Assembly (NCBI RefSeq): GCF_018143015.1
Contig: NC_054747.1
Location: 34,794,733-34,858,732 of the forward strand
Reading direction: 5' to 3'
DNA length: 64,000 nt
From: Lytechinus variegatus
Lineage: Eukaryota > Echinodermata > Echinoidea > Temnopleuroida > Toxopneustidae
Position numbers and translations under genes: made by a program
The notes under the pieces: generated by a model
The model's input: only the letters and a program-made list of their open reading frames with translations
Database searches by the model: none
What the model was told of the DNA's origin: nothing
In this document: in pieces, positions 1 through 13,400 of the stretch
Numbering within the stretch: position 1 is the first letter of the stretch
Layout of the letters: the number at the start of each line of letters is the position of its first letter

Positions 1-194
1 TCCAAATGTGGGCATAAGCGTTTTAAGTAAGAGAGAGAGAAAAAAACATTCACAGACAGGGCGCATAAGATTTTTGACAGGATCAAGGTACATAAAAAAG
101 AGACATCCATCAATAGGCAAGATGAATCTGCATAGTAAAGTTTAATCTCAAAAAAGGCTTTACATGGACGGCAACTAACAATCACACAATATTA

Positions 195-630
195 CCGTGT
201 TTACACTTAATCGGCTCGCGATTCTGAACCGCGAGCCGATGCAGCATCGGATTTTGCATAGCGTGTAAACGCGAACAACTTGCATCAGCTCGCGGTTAAG
301 TACCGGCAATTTGCACCACCAAAGTAGTAGGTTCTGAACCGCGAGCCGATGCAGAATTGGCTTTTTTACTACGTGTAAACAGAAAGCCGATTCTGCATCG
401 GCAATTTGTGCGCATTTCATTTACTTTACCATTGTGATGTAATTGTAAGCACACTGATCCAGCGTTGTCTTTATTATGACGTATATTGTTGGTGTGCGTA
501 TCATTTCATGTTTTTGCATCGGCTCGCGGTTCTGAACCGTAAGCTGTAACAACATGTAAACGCAAACCAAAAGCCGATTCCTGCATCGGTTTTTGGTTCT
601 GAACCAAATGCCAATTTAGTGTAAACCTGG
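195..630. mobile_element. TIR element with internal palindromic words
   Basis: The ends are inverted repeats (left ccgtgtttacacttaatcgg, right reading outward ccaggtttacactaaattgg) and are flanked by TA on both sides, as expected for a Tc1/mariner-type insertion. Inside, the palindrome-like word 'ggttctgaaccgcgagccga' recurs with variants about four times. No coding capacity, so a MITE. Confidence 0.65.
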
Positions 631-910
631 TATATATTCACCAAACTACAAGTACAAAGGAATGCATGAAAATAATAAACGGATATAAGTAACCGAGATA
701 TGCATATAATGCAGTGAATATTTGAGATGATATGTAATACAACTTGTGTATATAAAGTTTAAAATGAATACTCATATGCAATACTAAAAGTAGTATCCCA
801 TGATAATACAATTGTGGTGTCTCTAGTACTTCATAACAAGTCAAACCAGACCTGGACTGGACTACACATACAGTGTGCATGATAAAGGTATTCAAAGTTT
901 AGTGTAATCT

Positions 911-1440
911 TTAAAACATTCCAGCATTTTCGACTTGTCTCTCCGTGGTTATACCAAAGTTCGTCTCGGGGTACGGAATCTCATCCGATTTCTTTTTCTT
1001 GAAAATCTTCCCGATCCCACCGGACATCCTCCTTCCTCCACCAAACATCTTATCCCTCTCCTTTTCTTCTCTCTCCGTCTCCTTCTGTTTCCTCCTCTCC
1101 TTCTCTCTCTCCTTCTTCCTCGCTTTCTTCTCCTGCTCTCTCTCTGCTTTCCTCTCCATCTTCCTCATCAGCTTGCGGTCGACGTGGAGATCGTCCGAGA
1201 GCTTGACGCTGTCATCAGCGTTCGGGAAGACCGGGAACTCGGGCGACAAGCCTCTGGAGTCTCCTTCGTTGCCATGGGGATTTGTGTTGAGAGGAGGAGG
1301 ACTCTCGGTGGCGGCTTCTCCAACCTCAACATAAATGTTTTCCTCAATTCCGACTGACCTATCGAATGTAGAGTCGAAGCTGAGTGGAAGGGAGTCTTCT
1401 GCCAAACTTAAGGGTCTTGGCTCGCTTTGCTCAGCCTCAT
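911..1440 (-). CDS. receptor exon 23: cytoplasmic tail end and stop
   Basis: The final coding exon gives the last 176 residues. An acidic part (DEAEQSEPRPLSL, GIEENIYVEVGE) is followed by a long Lys/Glu/Arg-rich helix (about 40 residues beginning LMRKMERKAEREQEKK), a GGGRRMSGGIGKIFKKKK turn, and the C-terminus ending ENAGMF. The charged helix is probably an extended single helix or coiled coil. The strong polypyrimidine look of the plus strand here is due to this coding. I did not identify a poly(A) signal with confidence. Confidence 0.88.
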
Positions 1441-4400
1441 CTGAATAAATATATATATATATACAAATGATATTTTTTAACATATAACTATAGAGAAAGG
1501 GAATAAGGAGAAGGTGAAATAGATGGAGAAAGAAAAGAAAGGGATGAAGAGTTGGAAGAGGAAGAAAGAGAAGTAGAGGATGAAGAATAAGAGGGTAAAG
1601 GGGAAGGGGAAGAGAAGGAGAAAGAGAAGAAGAGAAACGAGAGCAAGGAGCAGAAAGTGGAGGAAGGAGATAGAACATCTGAATAAGATGTACTGTACAT
1701 GTTCTGTATGAAGACAGAGTGAAATACGAAGATAACACTCATTCATTGAACTATTAGAAAAAAAACAGACATGGATGCCATAAAAAACACAGAAGAAAAA
1801 ATTCCATACAGAGTATGTTACCTTCTGAAAGGACTTCTTCTTTGTTGACTTGTACTGGGGGTGGTGATACATCTCCTATCACTGCCTGACTGACCAACAC
1901 TACACCAGGATTATCAGGGCTAATTGACAAAGAAAAGAAGACACATTCCTTATGAATTATTCAGGAATGCTGAATTAAGAAATTAATTTATTCAGCAGAT
2001 TGTTACAGAGTGATGTTGCAACAGCTAAATTGTTAGTGCAGCTGGTAATTTCTCTTTTCTTTCTTCAATCCCATTCTCTCTCCTTTTCTCTAATACTCCC
2101 CAACTACTTTAATCTCCCTCTCTCTCTTTCACACTCTCAGTCTCTAAGCTTTATTAAGGCTCAGAACTGAGTATTTCCTGCAAGAATCCCACAAGCATCT
2201 TCTCATCACTAATCCTCACACTTAAACACAAATTACCAGTACACAAATCATGAAGAAAATAGTAAGCACAAAATTTATGACATGATAATCAAAACTTACT
2301 TTTTGTAAATGACATCAGGGAAGCCCTTCCATCTCCTTTTCTTCTTCTTTCCCTTCTCATCTCCTTCTGATGCTTCTGATCTTGGTGACACCTCTAAAGA
2401 ATCTCCTCTCCTCCCTCCTCCAGCCCCGCCCAGATCGTATGCAGAGTCGGACGACATACCAGTCTCGTCCGGTGAGAAGTTCTCGTTGACCATGGAGAGG
2501 TCGTAGACACCTTTCTGTGAGCCGCCGCTGTCGTCCACAGTGGTGGCAACGGAAATGGAATCACCGTAGGAAAATCTGATATTAGTTCAAGGGTCATGTC
2601 ATGCAGGAGGGCAAAGGTCGCAAGGGTCAAAGTTCATTCATGAATGGGGTAAAAGGGATTGTATGATTTAATAGGTCATGTGGGGCAAGAGGACGAGGGT
2701 CACATGGATCAAATATCATTAATGAATGTGGCAAGGGGTCGGATGGTGCAATTGCCATTTATAAATGGGGGAGGGGCCATACAGTTCAACATTCAATCAT
2801 AAATAGATCAAGAGGTCATAGTTCAAGGGTCATTTTTCAACAGAGCAAGGGAGCATAAGTTTCAAGGGTCAATATATACATGCATACCAGGGGAAGGTAT
2901 ATAAAAAATAGTCATTTATTCACATTAAAACATTTTCAGCATGGTATTTCAATGGGATTTAACGACAGAATAATGGGCATGTAAGCAATGGCAAAACAGA
3001 TAAATGTGGGAATATGCAGAAAGAATTAAAAGAAGTGTGAACAATATACACAAGGTGAGGAAAGGTTGAAAAACATTTTTTTCCCCCATTTATACAAGAA
3101 CATTGGAAATGTTAAAAAGCATAGTGATATATGTAGTTTTGTTTTATTATTTTTTTTAGATTAAATGCATGAGAGTAAAATTTTAAAATGGAAGCAAGAA
3201 AAAATGAAAATAAAAATAATAGATCCAAATGAAAGCAGGAAATACACAGGAAACACATAATGGCATTATTAACACATTTTTTATATACAAGTATTTATAA
3301 ATGGAGTGTATTTTGCATGCATGCATTTTAAGGTTGAAGAGGTAAAAGCCATAAGAATAAGAAGGGATTCATGCAACAAGCAAATTAAAACAAAGGATGG
3401 AAATAAAAGTAGAAGAGGTATTTTAAAATGACAAAGAATACAAAGAAATGGAATTCACACAACATAAAAAATCAAAAGAGGAAACAGTTATAAAGATACT
3501 CTTACTGGAGCAACAACACATCTCCAAACTTAATTTTGAGGGACATGTATTAGTTGAAGTGAAATCATGATGGCCTAACACAAGCCACTACTTGGGGGTC
3601 ACAAGAAACTAGCTATCAATTGCAGTTTTTTTTTTTTCTTTCTTTTTTTTTTATTATTCATCTTTATTTTTTTCTTTTTTGGGGGGGGAGGAGACAAAAT
3701 CAATCGTATATGTAGGTCTTGCACTTAATTGCTCATTTGCAATTGATTGCTCAAATATTTTTCCTACAAGGAGTGTAAACTGATTTGCTACAGCTAAAAC
3801 TATCCTTACAATTGTAAAACTGCAACAGAAATTTGCAACTGATTGAAAAGTTTGGGACACTGCAAGCTGTTTTAAGGCAGAATTGGTTTTGGTTTCCCTT
3901 TATCCTGAACATTTTTCATCAAGGCAGTTCTGTTGCTTCAGCAGAGATTAATAAGATAGATTACAGAAGTGCCCAGTATACCAGAATATAGAACAGAGTC
4001 ATCCACACAGTAGAAGGTGTAATCTGTGAGAAAGAGATTGAGTGTAACCAGGGAGTATTTCATAAAACCTGTTTCCAGAGTTATGCTTGACTTAACAAAA
4101 GATTAAAATACAACAAGCCAAAACCGTTTCTAAGCCATTATAATCACATCACCTATTAAGGTTATATACAAGCATGTTGGAGATCATTTCAAGTCTATTT
4201 TGCCAAACCGTTGTTTCAATATTTCATATATAAGTCATAATTTGCTACAACTCTAGGGCCCCGTCTTACAAAGAGTTACGATTGATCCAATTGATCATAA
4301 CTCTATGGAATCCATCAGTGTCATAATTTTTTCTACAGGAAATTTACAATGTCCTTTGTAAACAAAGAGAAGCACAGCAAATTTTCAAGAAAATAATGAA

Positions 4401-7400
4401 TGCATGAATATCATAGGTAGAAAATAATTTGAACAAACATGCATAATAGATGTTGACGTTGTTGGCTTTCCATAGTTTCGACTTATTGGATCAATCGCAA
4501 ACTCTTTGTAAGACGGGGCCCAGGAAAAGTTTGAGCTCCAAATTTGGTCCTACTTATTCTAGATGTTGGCAAAGTCAGGCATAAACTGACTTACAGTATA
4601 CAGCTATGAGAAACACCCCCATTATGATACATTTAATGTGCACATAACAGTAATAAAGAAATGTGGACTGTTATTTTTCTGCCACATCATTAAAGTTTGA
4701 CACTTTTACACACGATAGAACAATTTTCATGCTCAAGTCGTATATGCTAGAAATAATAAGCCTAGACTAGAAATCTTCTAAACATTTCATTTCTACAAGT
4801 CTTATTTTTATAACACCCCCCCCCCCCCCCCAAAAAAAAAAAAATCTTAGAAGTCTTTTTTCAGATGAGGAAGTCTTGATTTATAATTCCCTCTTCCAAT
4901 TCAATCCCAGGTTGTGAAGTGTCAATACAATTATCTAATTGCAATTTTTTTTTAAGAATCATGTAAATGAATTATTCTATCTAATCATGAAAGCAAAACA
5001 ACAGAGATATTCAAAGAGGTGAAATATAAAAAATATTACCATTTTGTTAATAAATTTAAACTCATAGGGGGATAGTAATACTACCCAACTGAACATGATG
5101 TACAGTAGGGAAGGCGGGGTAAGTTGTGACACTTTTTGCATTTTGCATGTTAGAATTGATATGACTAATAATATTGTAGAAAAAAGTACCTTGCCTTTAA
5201 ATTTGATTCTTGGGAAATATTTTTCACCTATATATAACTTGCTACCCCCACACTGAAATTAATTGTGACCTTTGAAATAAACGATGTCAAATGAGCCACA
5301 AAAGCTATGTACAAAATGTATGCGGGAAGAAGCAGCATGTCAATTTTTTATTTCAAGTCTTTTCACTTGCTAATTCTCTATAAATACTAACATCCTCTAG
5401 AAGTAAAAGAACTGTCATGTGAATTTACACCTTTCTGCCTGCATATCAATGGCTTTTCATTTTTTTTAATTTTTCATTCTTATTACCACAAGAAATACCA
5501 TGGCTCAACTTGCCCCATGTTCGCTGGCTCAAAGTACCCCACTCCGAACTTAATGCGATATTTTCACATCCACACATTTCTTATGCATCCATCATTTTAA
5601 AGACTATGACAAGAATGAAGATCCATACCTGGACTAACAATATTGTTCTTATTTCTTTATTATATTTAAAGACGTGTGTGGGTAAAAAGCACTCCTCTAT
5701 TTTACACCCTTTTTTACTTTTTTGGCTAAAATTTGTATTTTTCCATCTAAAAAAGTACTTTTTGTTTCAAAGTCGAAAACAATTTGGTTGGGTAAAGGGT
5801 TATGTAATGGGTCATCAATACATGACACCACCACAATGTCTGACTCATTCATTATTGGCCTGGGGCTGGTGGCTCAACTTGCCCCTATGCTCAACTTACC
5901 CCGCCTTCCCCTACACATCATTATATATACTGACCGTCTGTTGATCCAGAGTGAATCCACATTGAAGTGACTTTGTCCAGACCAATCATCATTCTTTCTC
6001 TTCCAGTATAACATTCCAAAAGAGAGTAAAGCTAGGATAAGAAGTACAGCTAAGATACCACACACAATAGCTGCTATGATACCACCGTTTATACCACCAC
6101 CTTGGAGTCGATCTGCGGTAGTTTCATCTGTTATATTAAACAAGTAGATATATAAGATAAAATCAAAGTGATGAAAATGTAATGATACTAATAATACATG
6201 TAGTAACTTTTACATTATTAAAGCTAAATATTTTGTTTCTCAGCGCTTTACATTGCAACTGGTCATCGGATTCAGGCATGCCTGCACACAATGTATGCAC
6301 TTTCTCCACTCCCTGGGAAGCATTTTAACAAGATTTCTAAATGTAGGATGTAAGAGTCAGAATATTCTTGAAAATGATGAGGTTTCTTTTGGTTTCTTTC
6401 TTTTCTTTTCATTGTTTTTTCTCTCTCTCTAGCTCTTACACATATTTGCTAAACAAAAGGGAAAAGTGACCCTTAGCCCTCGTGGGTTTGTCCATAATTG
6501 TCTTAACGTAAATAGATCTTTCAAATTCCTCCAGACTATCTCACCTGATAGCGTAGTAACAATAACCTCCCGTGTGAACGGGCTCAGCCCTCCTGCATTC
6601 TGATATGCCATGCGTACTCCATGTGGTGTGTCACTAGGTAGACCAACAATGAGATAGGAGGATGCTTCCCGGGCCGTCAGGGCAACGTCTGGGGCCATAT
6701 CAGATGAGTTAAGGATACGGAAGGAGATGAGGTACGCTTCAAAGGTTTCATCGTTGGTCGGCTGGAAACAGAAATTGATCGGGAAATTTTGTGAAGCGGG
6801 GTATCCCTGCATATTACAACAGTATGCTACAGAGTGAGAAGACAGGATTACCTGAATTTCAATAAAATAGAGTCCCTGATTTTTCCCTGAAGAACTCTAA
6901 AAATTCCATAATTATTTCCACTCATTACCATTTAAACCCGTTTTCCTGAACTGTAGCTGAAGCTGTCCAAGAAATTCTCAGAATTGCCTCAATATGTTGT
7001 CATAATGAATTTGCTGTACATAAGCTTGCGCCTTTTTCAGCACTGTTTTGAAACCAATCAAAATTCTATTACTTTTCCCTTGAGGAATTTTTATCAAATT
7101 CCCCGACTGGAAAAAAAATTCCCAAATGGTCTGGGAACCCTGAAAGACAACATCCTAAAATATTTTGTGTCAAAAGAATCATCAGGAATCTATAACACAC
7201 TGCTAAAACACACTATTCAGCATAGAATGACATTTTATAATTGATTGCACTGACCACAATATATAATCAATAATATGAAAACTAAATTGTATGATCAGTC
7301 GCTTTGCTCTGTATTTTGATATGAAAAGAGGTAAATTGTAATCAAATCATAGATCAAATAATAGAGATTAGGGAAGTAATTCATGAAGCATCTTGTTGGT

Positions 7401-10400
7401 AATTTTCACTCAGAAATTTGCTCTGTCAATCGGATGCAAGGATTTCAGTAGCTTATAACAGTTGTCAGTGAAGATCTGTTTCGTGAAATGCTACCCAGAT
7501 CCAGTACATACCTGCCACACAAGCCATATTGAGGATGAGCTGTTTGCTTTTGCACTAAAGTTTTCCACGGCTGATGTCGGAGCTGGATGAACAAATATAC
7601 AGATAAATAATAGGTGACAAGAAAATTTTGTTAGGAAATAAAGAAATAAACTTTAATGTAACTACTTCATGTTTCTGGGAAAATGAGGTATCTTTTCTTT
7701 TGCTATTTTGAATGATTAATAGGCTTACTCAAATATACCCCGACTTGCATTTTCAATAGCAACTTCAAAAATGGATAAAGTGTGGGGCATTGTGGCCCAG
7801 TGGATTAGTTTACTGACTTTGAAACAGCCATGGAGTAATTTCCTTCAGCAAGAAATTTATCCACATTGTGCTACACTAAACTCAGGTGAGGTGAATGCAT
7901 ACCCGGTAGGAAGAAATTCTTTGGAATTCTTGAGTGCCTAGGCAGCTCAGCTAAAGCCAGGGTAATAATAATAGCAGGGTCTACTGGGACAACACTTTTC
8001 AGAACTGAAGTGGCTTCCCTGGGTAAATATACCATAATTTATTATTAGTAGTATTATGCAGACCTCCCAACCAAGGTAAGTGGAAAATAGGGATAAAAAA
8101 TGAATTATAAGAAATAGGAAAGAACAGTATTTTCCATAGGCTTCTTTAGTAATATTATTTGGAAACTAAAAAAAAATCATTATCAAAACAAGATAAAAAA
8201 GTCAAAAATTAATATTCTTTCCTCTAAATTCAAAATGGTTCAGAGGTATAAGTATCTGTATATTTTCATTTCTCATTTTCTTCTCTTAAATGTACATGTG
8301 ATTAACAGAGTTTTAGTGTGCAGTATTTGATGGGAATGGGTTAACTATACACACCTTGGTATCCAGTTGTAATCTGAGCAGTTACATAGGGACTCCACTC
8401 TCTTAAAGCACTGTTCCCGCACGAACTTTGACCTCATAGTCCGTCACGTACTCCAGGCTATCGACGAGGGCACCAAGCTCATTGGCATTGTGGGATACGG
8501 TTACCATGGTGATATCTGACTCGTTCTCCAATGGGTAGGCGAGAACCTCATATACGATATCATCTGCAATGGAAAGAGGGAATTCGGAATTCATAATGAT
8601 GACAATGCACTTCACAAAGCACTCACATCCATGCAGCAAAGTGCTTGAGACACACATATGAATCTGCTTTAAGTCTTCAAATTTGGGATCTCAGGGCTCT
8701 GTCTTACAAAGAGTTACGATTATGATGCATTCATTGTTTTCTTGAAAATTCAGTGTGCTTCTCTTTCTTTACAAAGAACATTGTGCAAATTTCCTGTAGA
8801 AAAAAATTATGACACTAGATTTCCATTGAGAATTTTGTAAGACGGGCCACTGATATCTGTTCGAAAATTCAACTTAAAAAAATAACACATACTTTCATTT
8901 TCTTGTATGAAAAAAAATGCCTTCATTTAGGCAGCGGCTACTGTAGTCACTTTTTTTTTTCCTATAGCCTAATGCCAGCTGCCAACTTGGCACACATGCA
9001 CAAAGTGATGCATAATTTACGAGAATCCCTATGAAACACCATGGGTTGTAAGGAATATTCCGGCAAGAATTTACCCCTTTACCACACCCTTCCTTGCCCT
9101 AAATATCATATACCTTATTATGTAACTGACTTACCAACTAAGAACAAGTTCTAGTCAAGCATAAAGTCATTCATAACTTTAACAGCTAACAAACAGCTTT
9201 ATACGGGACACCTACCAGGGATCGTTATATCAAGCTGTTTGTGAATTAAGCATGACTTTATACATGACTCGTATTCCCACTGTCACTAAATGATATTTCC
9301 TTATGTACAGAAGCGAAAGCAACACCGTGAAGAGATCATGTTCAAACTGTGCACAAGCTTATGTACATCTCTATGTCACACCTCTGGGTTGAGTGCAGTA
9401 CAACATGGGTGACTTCTTTGCTGAAGGAAATTAACAGTATAGTTAAGATTTGATCCAATGTACCCCCGGATTAAAAGACGATTGTCAGAACCAACACTCC
9501 AAGAACATTTGATGTCATTAACATTGACCATAACCACTGATAATTTTCATTGTCAGAGAATGTCCATTGAATGCACTAACATTCAATCTTAAACTGCGCT
9601 TTCTGCACATCTAACATGTCAACTACAAGTCAGAGCCAAATAAATGATAGGATAACTTAAAAGACAAGACTCTTGCACACATTTTGACTTCAAAAATGAT
9701 TTTTAAAATCTTTTATCAAAGACCCAATGTATATCTTTTGACGATGATGAATGAATAAAACTAAAATTATTTTTATTACCTGTGTTGCCATTGAGCCTAG
9801 ATGGCGCTGTCCATGTTACTGTGATGACGTTTCCCACCGCTGTCACTTCAATGCTTCGAGGTCTGCTTGGAGCTAAAAAGAAAGGGGAATGTGAATATGA
9901 TATAGAAAGCAAAGACAGATGTGTTATTTCTCTAGCTGTGCACAGCAAGCGTACAGAGGGGGTTGATGGTGATTTAGCCCACAAAATCTTCATAAGTGCC
10001 CCAGTATCAAAGTTGCAAAATAGCCCCCAAAATTATGATCAGGTTCAATGCAACTTAGTAAAATGAAGCAGCCTTGTGAAGAAACTAGTAGTTTTCCCAT
10101 GGTTGTAAACATTCATTGAAAAGCAAACAAATATATGGGTCATTGTCATTCCTAGCTGAAATACACTGCACTAGACTCATTTAACACAACCATATTAACA
10201 GAAAATTACAGATAAAACACTGCATAAACTACAACCAAAAAATCAGATTTACTTATGTATATGAATCCTATAAAGCCCTCTTTATATTGTCTCTTATTGT
10301 AATTTCAAGTTTTTACACATCTCCATGCTCAGTAACTCGATGAAATCATATAACTTTTCAGGGGGAAATAGAAACTTCACCTCAACAGCGACTGATAATA

Positions 10401-13400
10401 CATAAACTGCAGTGTGTGTAGTGAGAAGACATATAAAATGGCTGTAAAAATCATCTGCTCTGCACTTGTAGGAACAGAGAATTGACCAAAAAAAGGAGAG
10501 AGAAAGATAGAGAGGAGAGAGGTGGGGGTATACAATTGTTCACAGCATAACCCACCTTACCATATTAAGCATCAATACACTGCTCTCTACAGATTGGGCA
10601 ATAGTTAATAGAAACAAGAAGGTATTTTAGAAAGTATATTAAAAAGATTAATAAGACATTGAATCATTGTTGATATTGAGGTTTCTTCTAAATCTCAATT
10701 GCCATCTATACTACTAGGCTAAGTAACGTCAAAGTTAAACAATTAGTAAGGAGATTCATGCAAGTGAGCTATATAAAGCCACAACCTCGTAACAGGGGCT
10801 TAAAATGGGAGGGATTTTAAATTGTGGATTATGTGCATAATAGGGGCATAATTGCATTCACTCTATTATACCGGTACTATGTGTTATAATTTTTGTACCC
10901 ACCAGAGAATTTAAATGAGCCTACACAATTTTGATTGCCTATATTTTCTTGGAAGCTTTTTTTTATACATACAAACATTCCTAAATACAACACACATCAT
11001 AGTTCATGATTTCTTTTTAAACAAGACCTCTTTAATGTTATTCAATTTTATTCACCTTTTCCTTGAAATAAATCACAAAGAATGTTAAGGTTTTTTTTTT
11101 CAATTTAGATGCAACTGGATGCTTTACAAGCTACCTTACCTCCCTGTGCTGTAGACACAAGACCGGTAGCTGAACTAAACGACCCCACTCCTAGTCCATT
11201 CACTGCCTGCACTCTGAACCGATACCCTGTATAGGGCTGCAGACCTTCTACTGTGTAAAAAGGGTCACCAGTCTCTCCAGCTAATGAATATTCATTACTT
11301 GACTCAGCCTGGTATAGGACAGTGTAGGCTGTGATTGGCAGGTCACTGGTGGGGGTGGGCGTGGCCCAGCTGAGATTCAGACTGGTTGATGTGATGTCAG
11401 AGATTGTGGGTGTGGCTACCTGTCCGGGAACTGTAAGTAAAAATGAATAAAATGTTCTGGTGTTGTAGTGAATATTTTTAGTGGGGGTTTTACTTTCCTT
11501 CCAGAATTTTCAATGATCAAACACTCTATTTGTGTTAAAATTATCCTCTACCTACCCGGCAGTGCTACTGTCACAACACCATAGTGTTGGTTTGAAGATA
11601 CGTAGGAACACGCATGACCCATCCACACACTTTAACCAAACATGACCAATTATCAATCGGAACCCCATTGCATAAAAGTTACTAGTATCATGGTAACCTT
11701 CCCTTCCAATGGTAACTACCAACAGCCAATTAAAATCCAAGGATTTCATCATTCCTGGATGGCAAAGTTACCATAATAGGCACTTTTATGCAATGAGGTG
11801 CAGGGGATAATGAATGACTGGTAACTAATATATGCAAGAAGAATAGGAGATAAACAATTTAATCTCAGCCACACCTTGAATGGCACGGTCATAGAAAGAT
11901 GAATGAGCATAAAAACATTGGGTGCAAGAGGGGCAGGAGAGTGTCAGAAAAGGATTCTAGTACATTCCTTGAAGTGTTGCCGATACAGAATCAAAAGTTG
12001 GCTGCTACACAGGAATAATGTACAAATAACTCCCCCCCCTCCCCCAAAAAAATTGACCTAAGATTACGAATGACCAATCGGGTGATAATAAATGACCGTT
12101 CACTATAAAAGGATGCAAGAAGAATGGGAGGGTTAGATTCACAAAACAAATGTTATGCATATCTTGAAGTGTTACCATTACAGAACCAGAGGGGTTACAC
12201 ATCATATACTCTGATCGGAAATAACCAAGGACCCCTAAGGACATATGGAAAGAATGGTAAATACTTGATGCAACAGGGGTGGGAAGGAGGATGTTAGAAA
12301 ACAATTCTAGTACATACCTTGAAGTGTCGCCGTCACAGAACCAAACTGGTTGGTAGCTACACAGGAATACACATCATCCACCCCAACACTCTGACCGGTG
12401 ATGACCAATGACCCATCAGGGGATACTGAATGACCGGTCACCGATGGGTGTGGCAAGGGTGTGGTCCCATTCTGCCAGGTGGTGGTAGGGGCGGGGTCTC
12501 CCTTGGTTTGACATCGGAGGGTGATGCTGTTAATACCTGATCGGAATGCTTCTACAGCAGTAAGCACAGGGCGACCTAGATACATTGTATACACATACAT
12601 GTCAGAATGAATATGGGATTGAATCTGAAGGCAAAAATGAAAGTGTACGATTCCTCTTCATTCAAAAATTAATAACCTGAGCTCTTCCCGTTTGGAATAA
12701 GAATGATGATGAAGATCTTGACATGACTCACAGTAACTATACATTCATGTTTTGCATGTTTCATAGATAATTGTGTAATTGCTAAAAAAAAATCATCTGG
12801 TTGCTTTATTTGCTAGCATCCATTGCTTCTCTAGAAATCACTAATAGAACATGGTTAAAGACCTCAGAATTGGGTGTAAGAAAAGTTATTTACCCCTATT
12901 GATGACCTTTGACATTTTATTTTTATAACATTCAGCTTTGAACACAACTGGGCAAATAAGGGCATTTTTTTCTCTCTGAAAAATATTGGACATCATTGAA
13001 GTTAACACATACTTGTCAATTTTAGTCTATAAAATCAATCTTACAGTGAAATTGGAACATTTAGCGCAGATATTGAACTTTTTTTAGCCTTAACAGACAG
13101 AAACATGCCAAAGTGATCCCACAGACCATCATCCTACACCATTGGTGTGATTAATCCTTATTTCTTGCAGCACAAGGAAGTTTTACAAAACCTTATATAT
13201 CGTTTATAACTTACTACCAAGAGAAAACATTACTCTACTTCATGCAAATAGTCAATATATCAAGAAATATTGTTCACCTTGTACGGTAACCCGGACGGTT
13301 GCATTCGCACTGCCAAGAAAGTTGGACAAGACACACACAAAGTCACCATCGTGATGGGACACATTAGGGCTGTACACAACCAAGTAGGCAGTGTTACCCT

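Noticed and set aside
935-1357. Plus-strand ORFs of 129-140 aa
   Set aside because: Antisense shadows of the receptor's charged tail exon.
5510-5944. A 144-residue plus-strand ORF
   Set aside because: It lies inside the TIR element at 5106-5913 and runs antisense over the TM exon donor. No domain is recognisable.
12005-12304. A 99-residue ORF in the intron after Ig 10
   Set aside because: It overlaps decayed exon copies and reads through C-tract sequence, with no start context or splice support.
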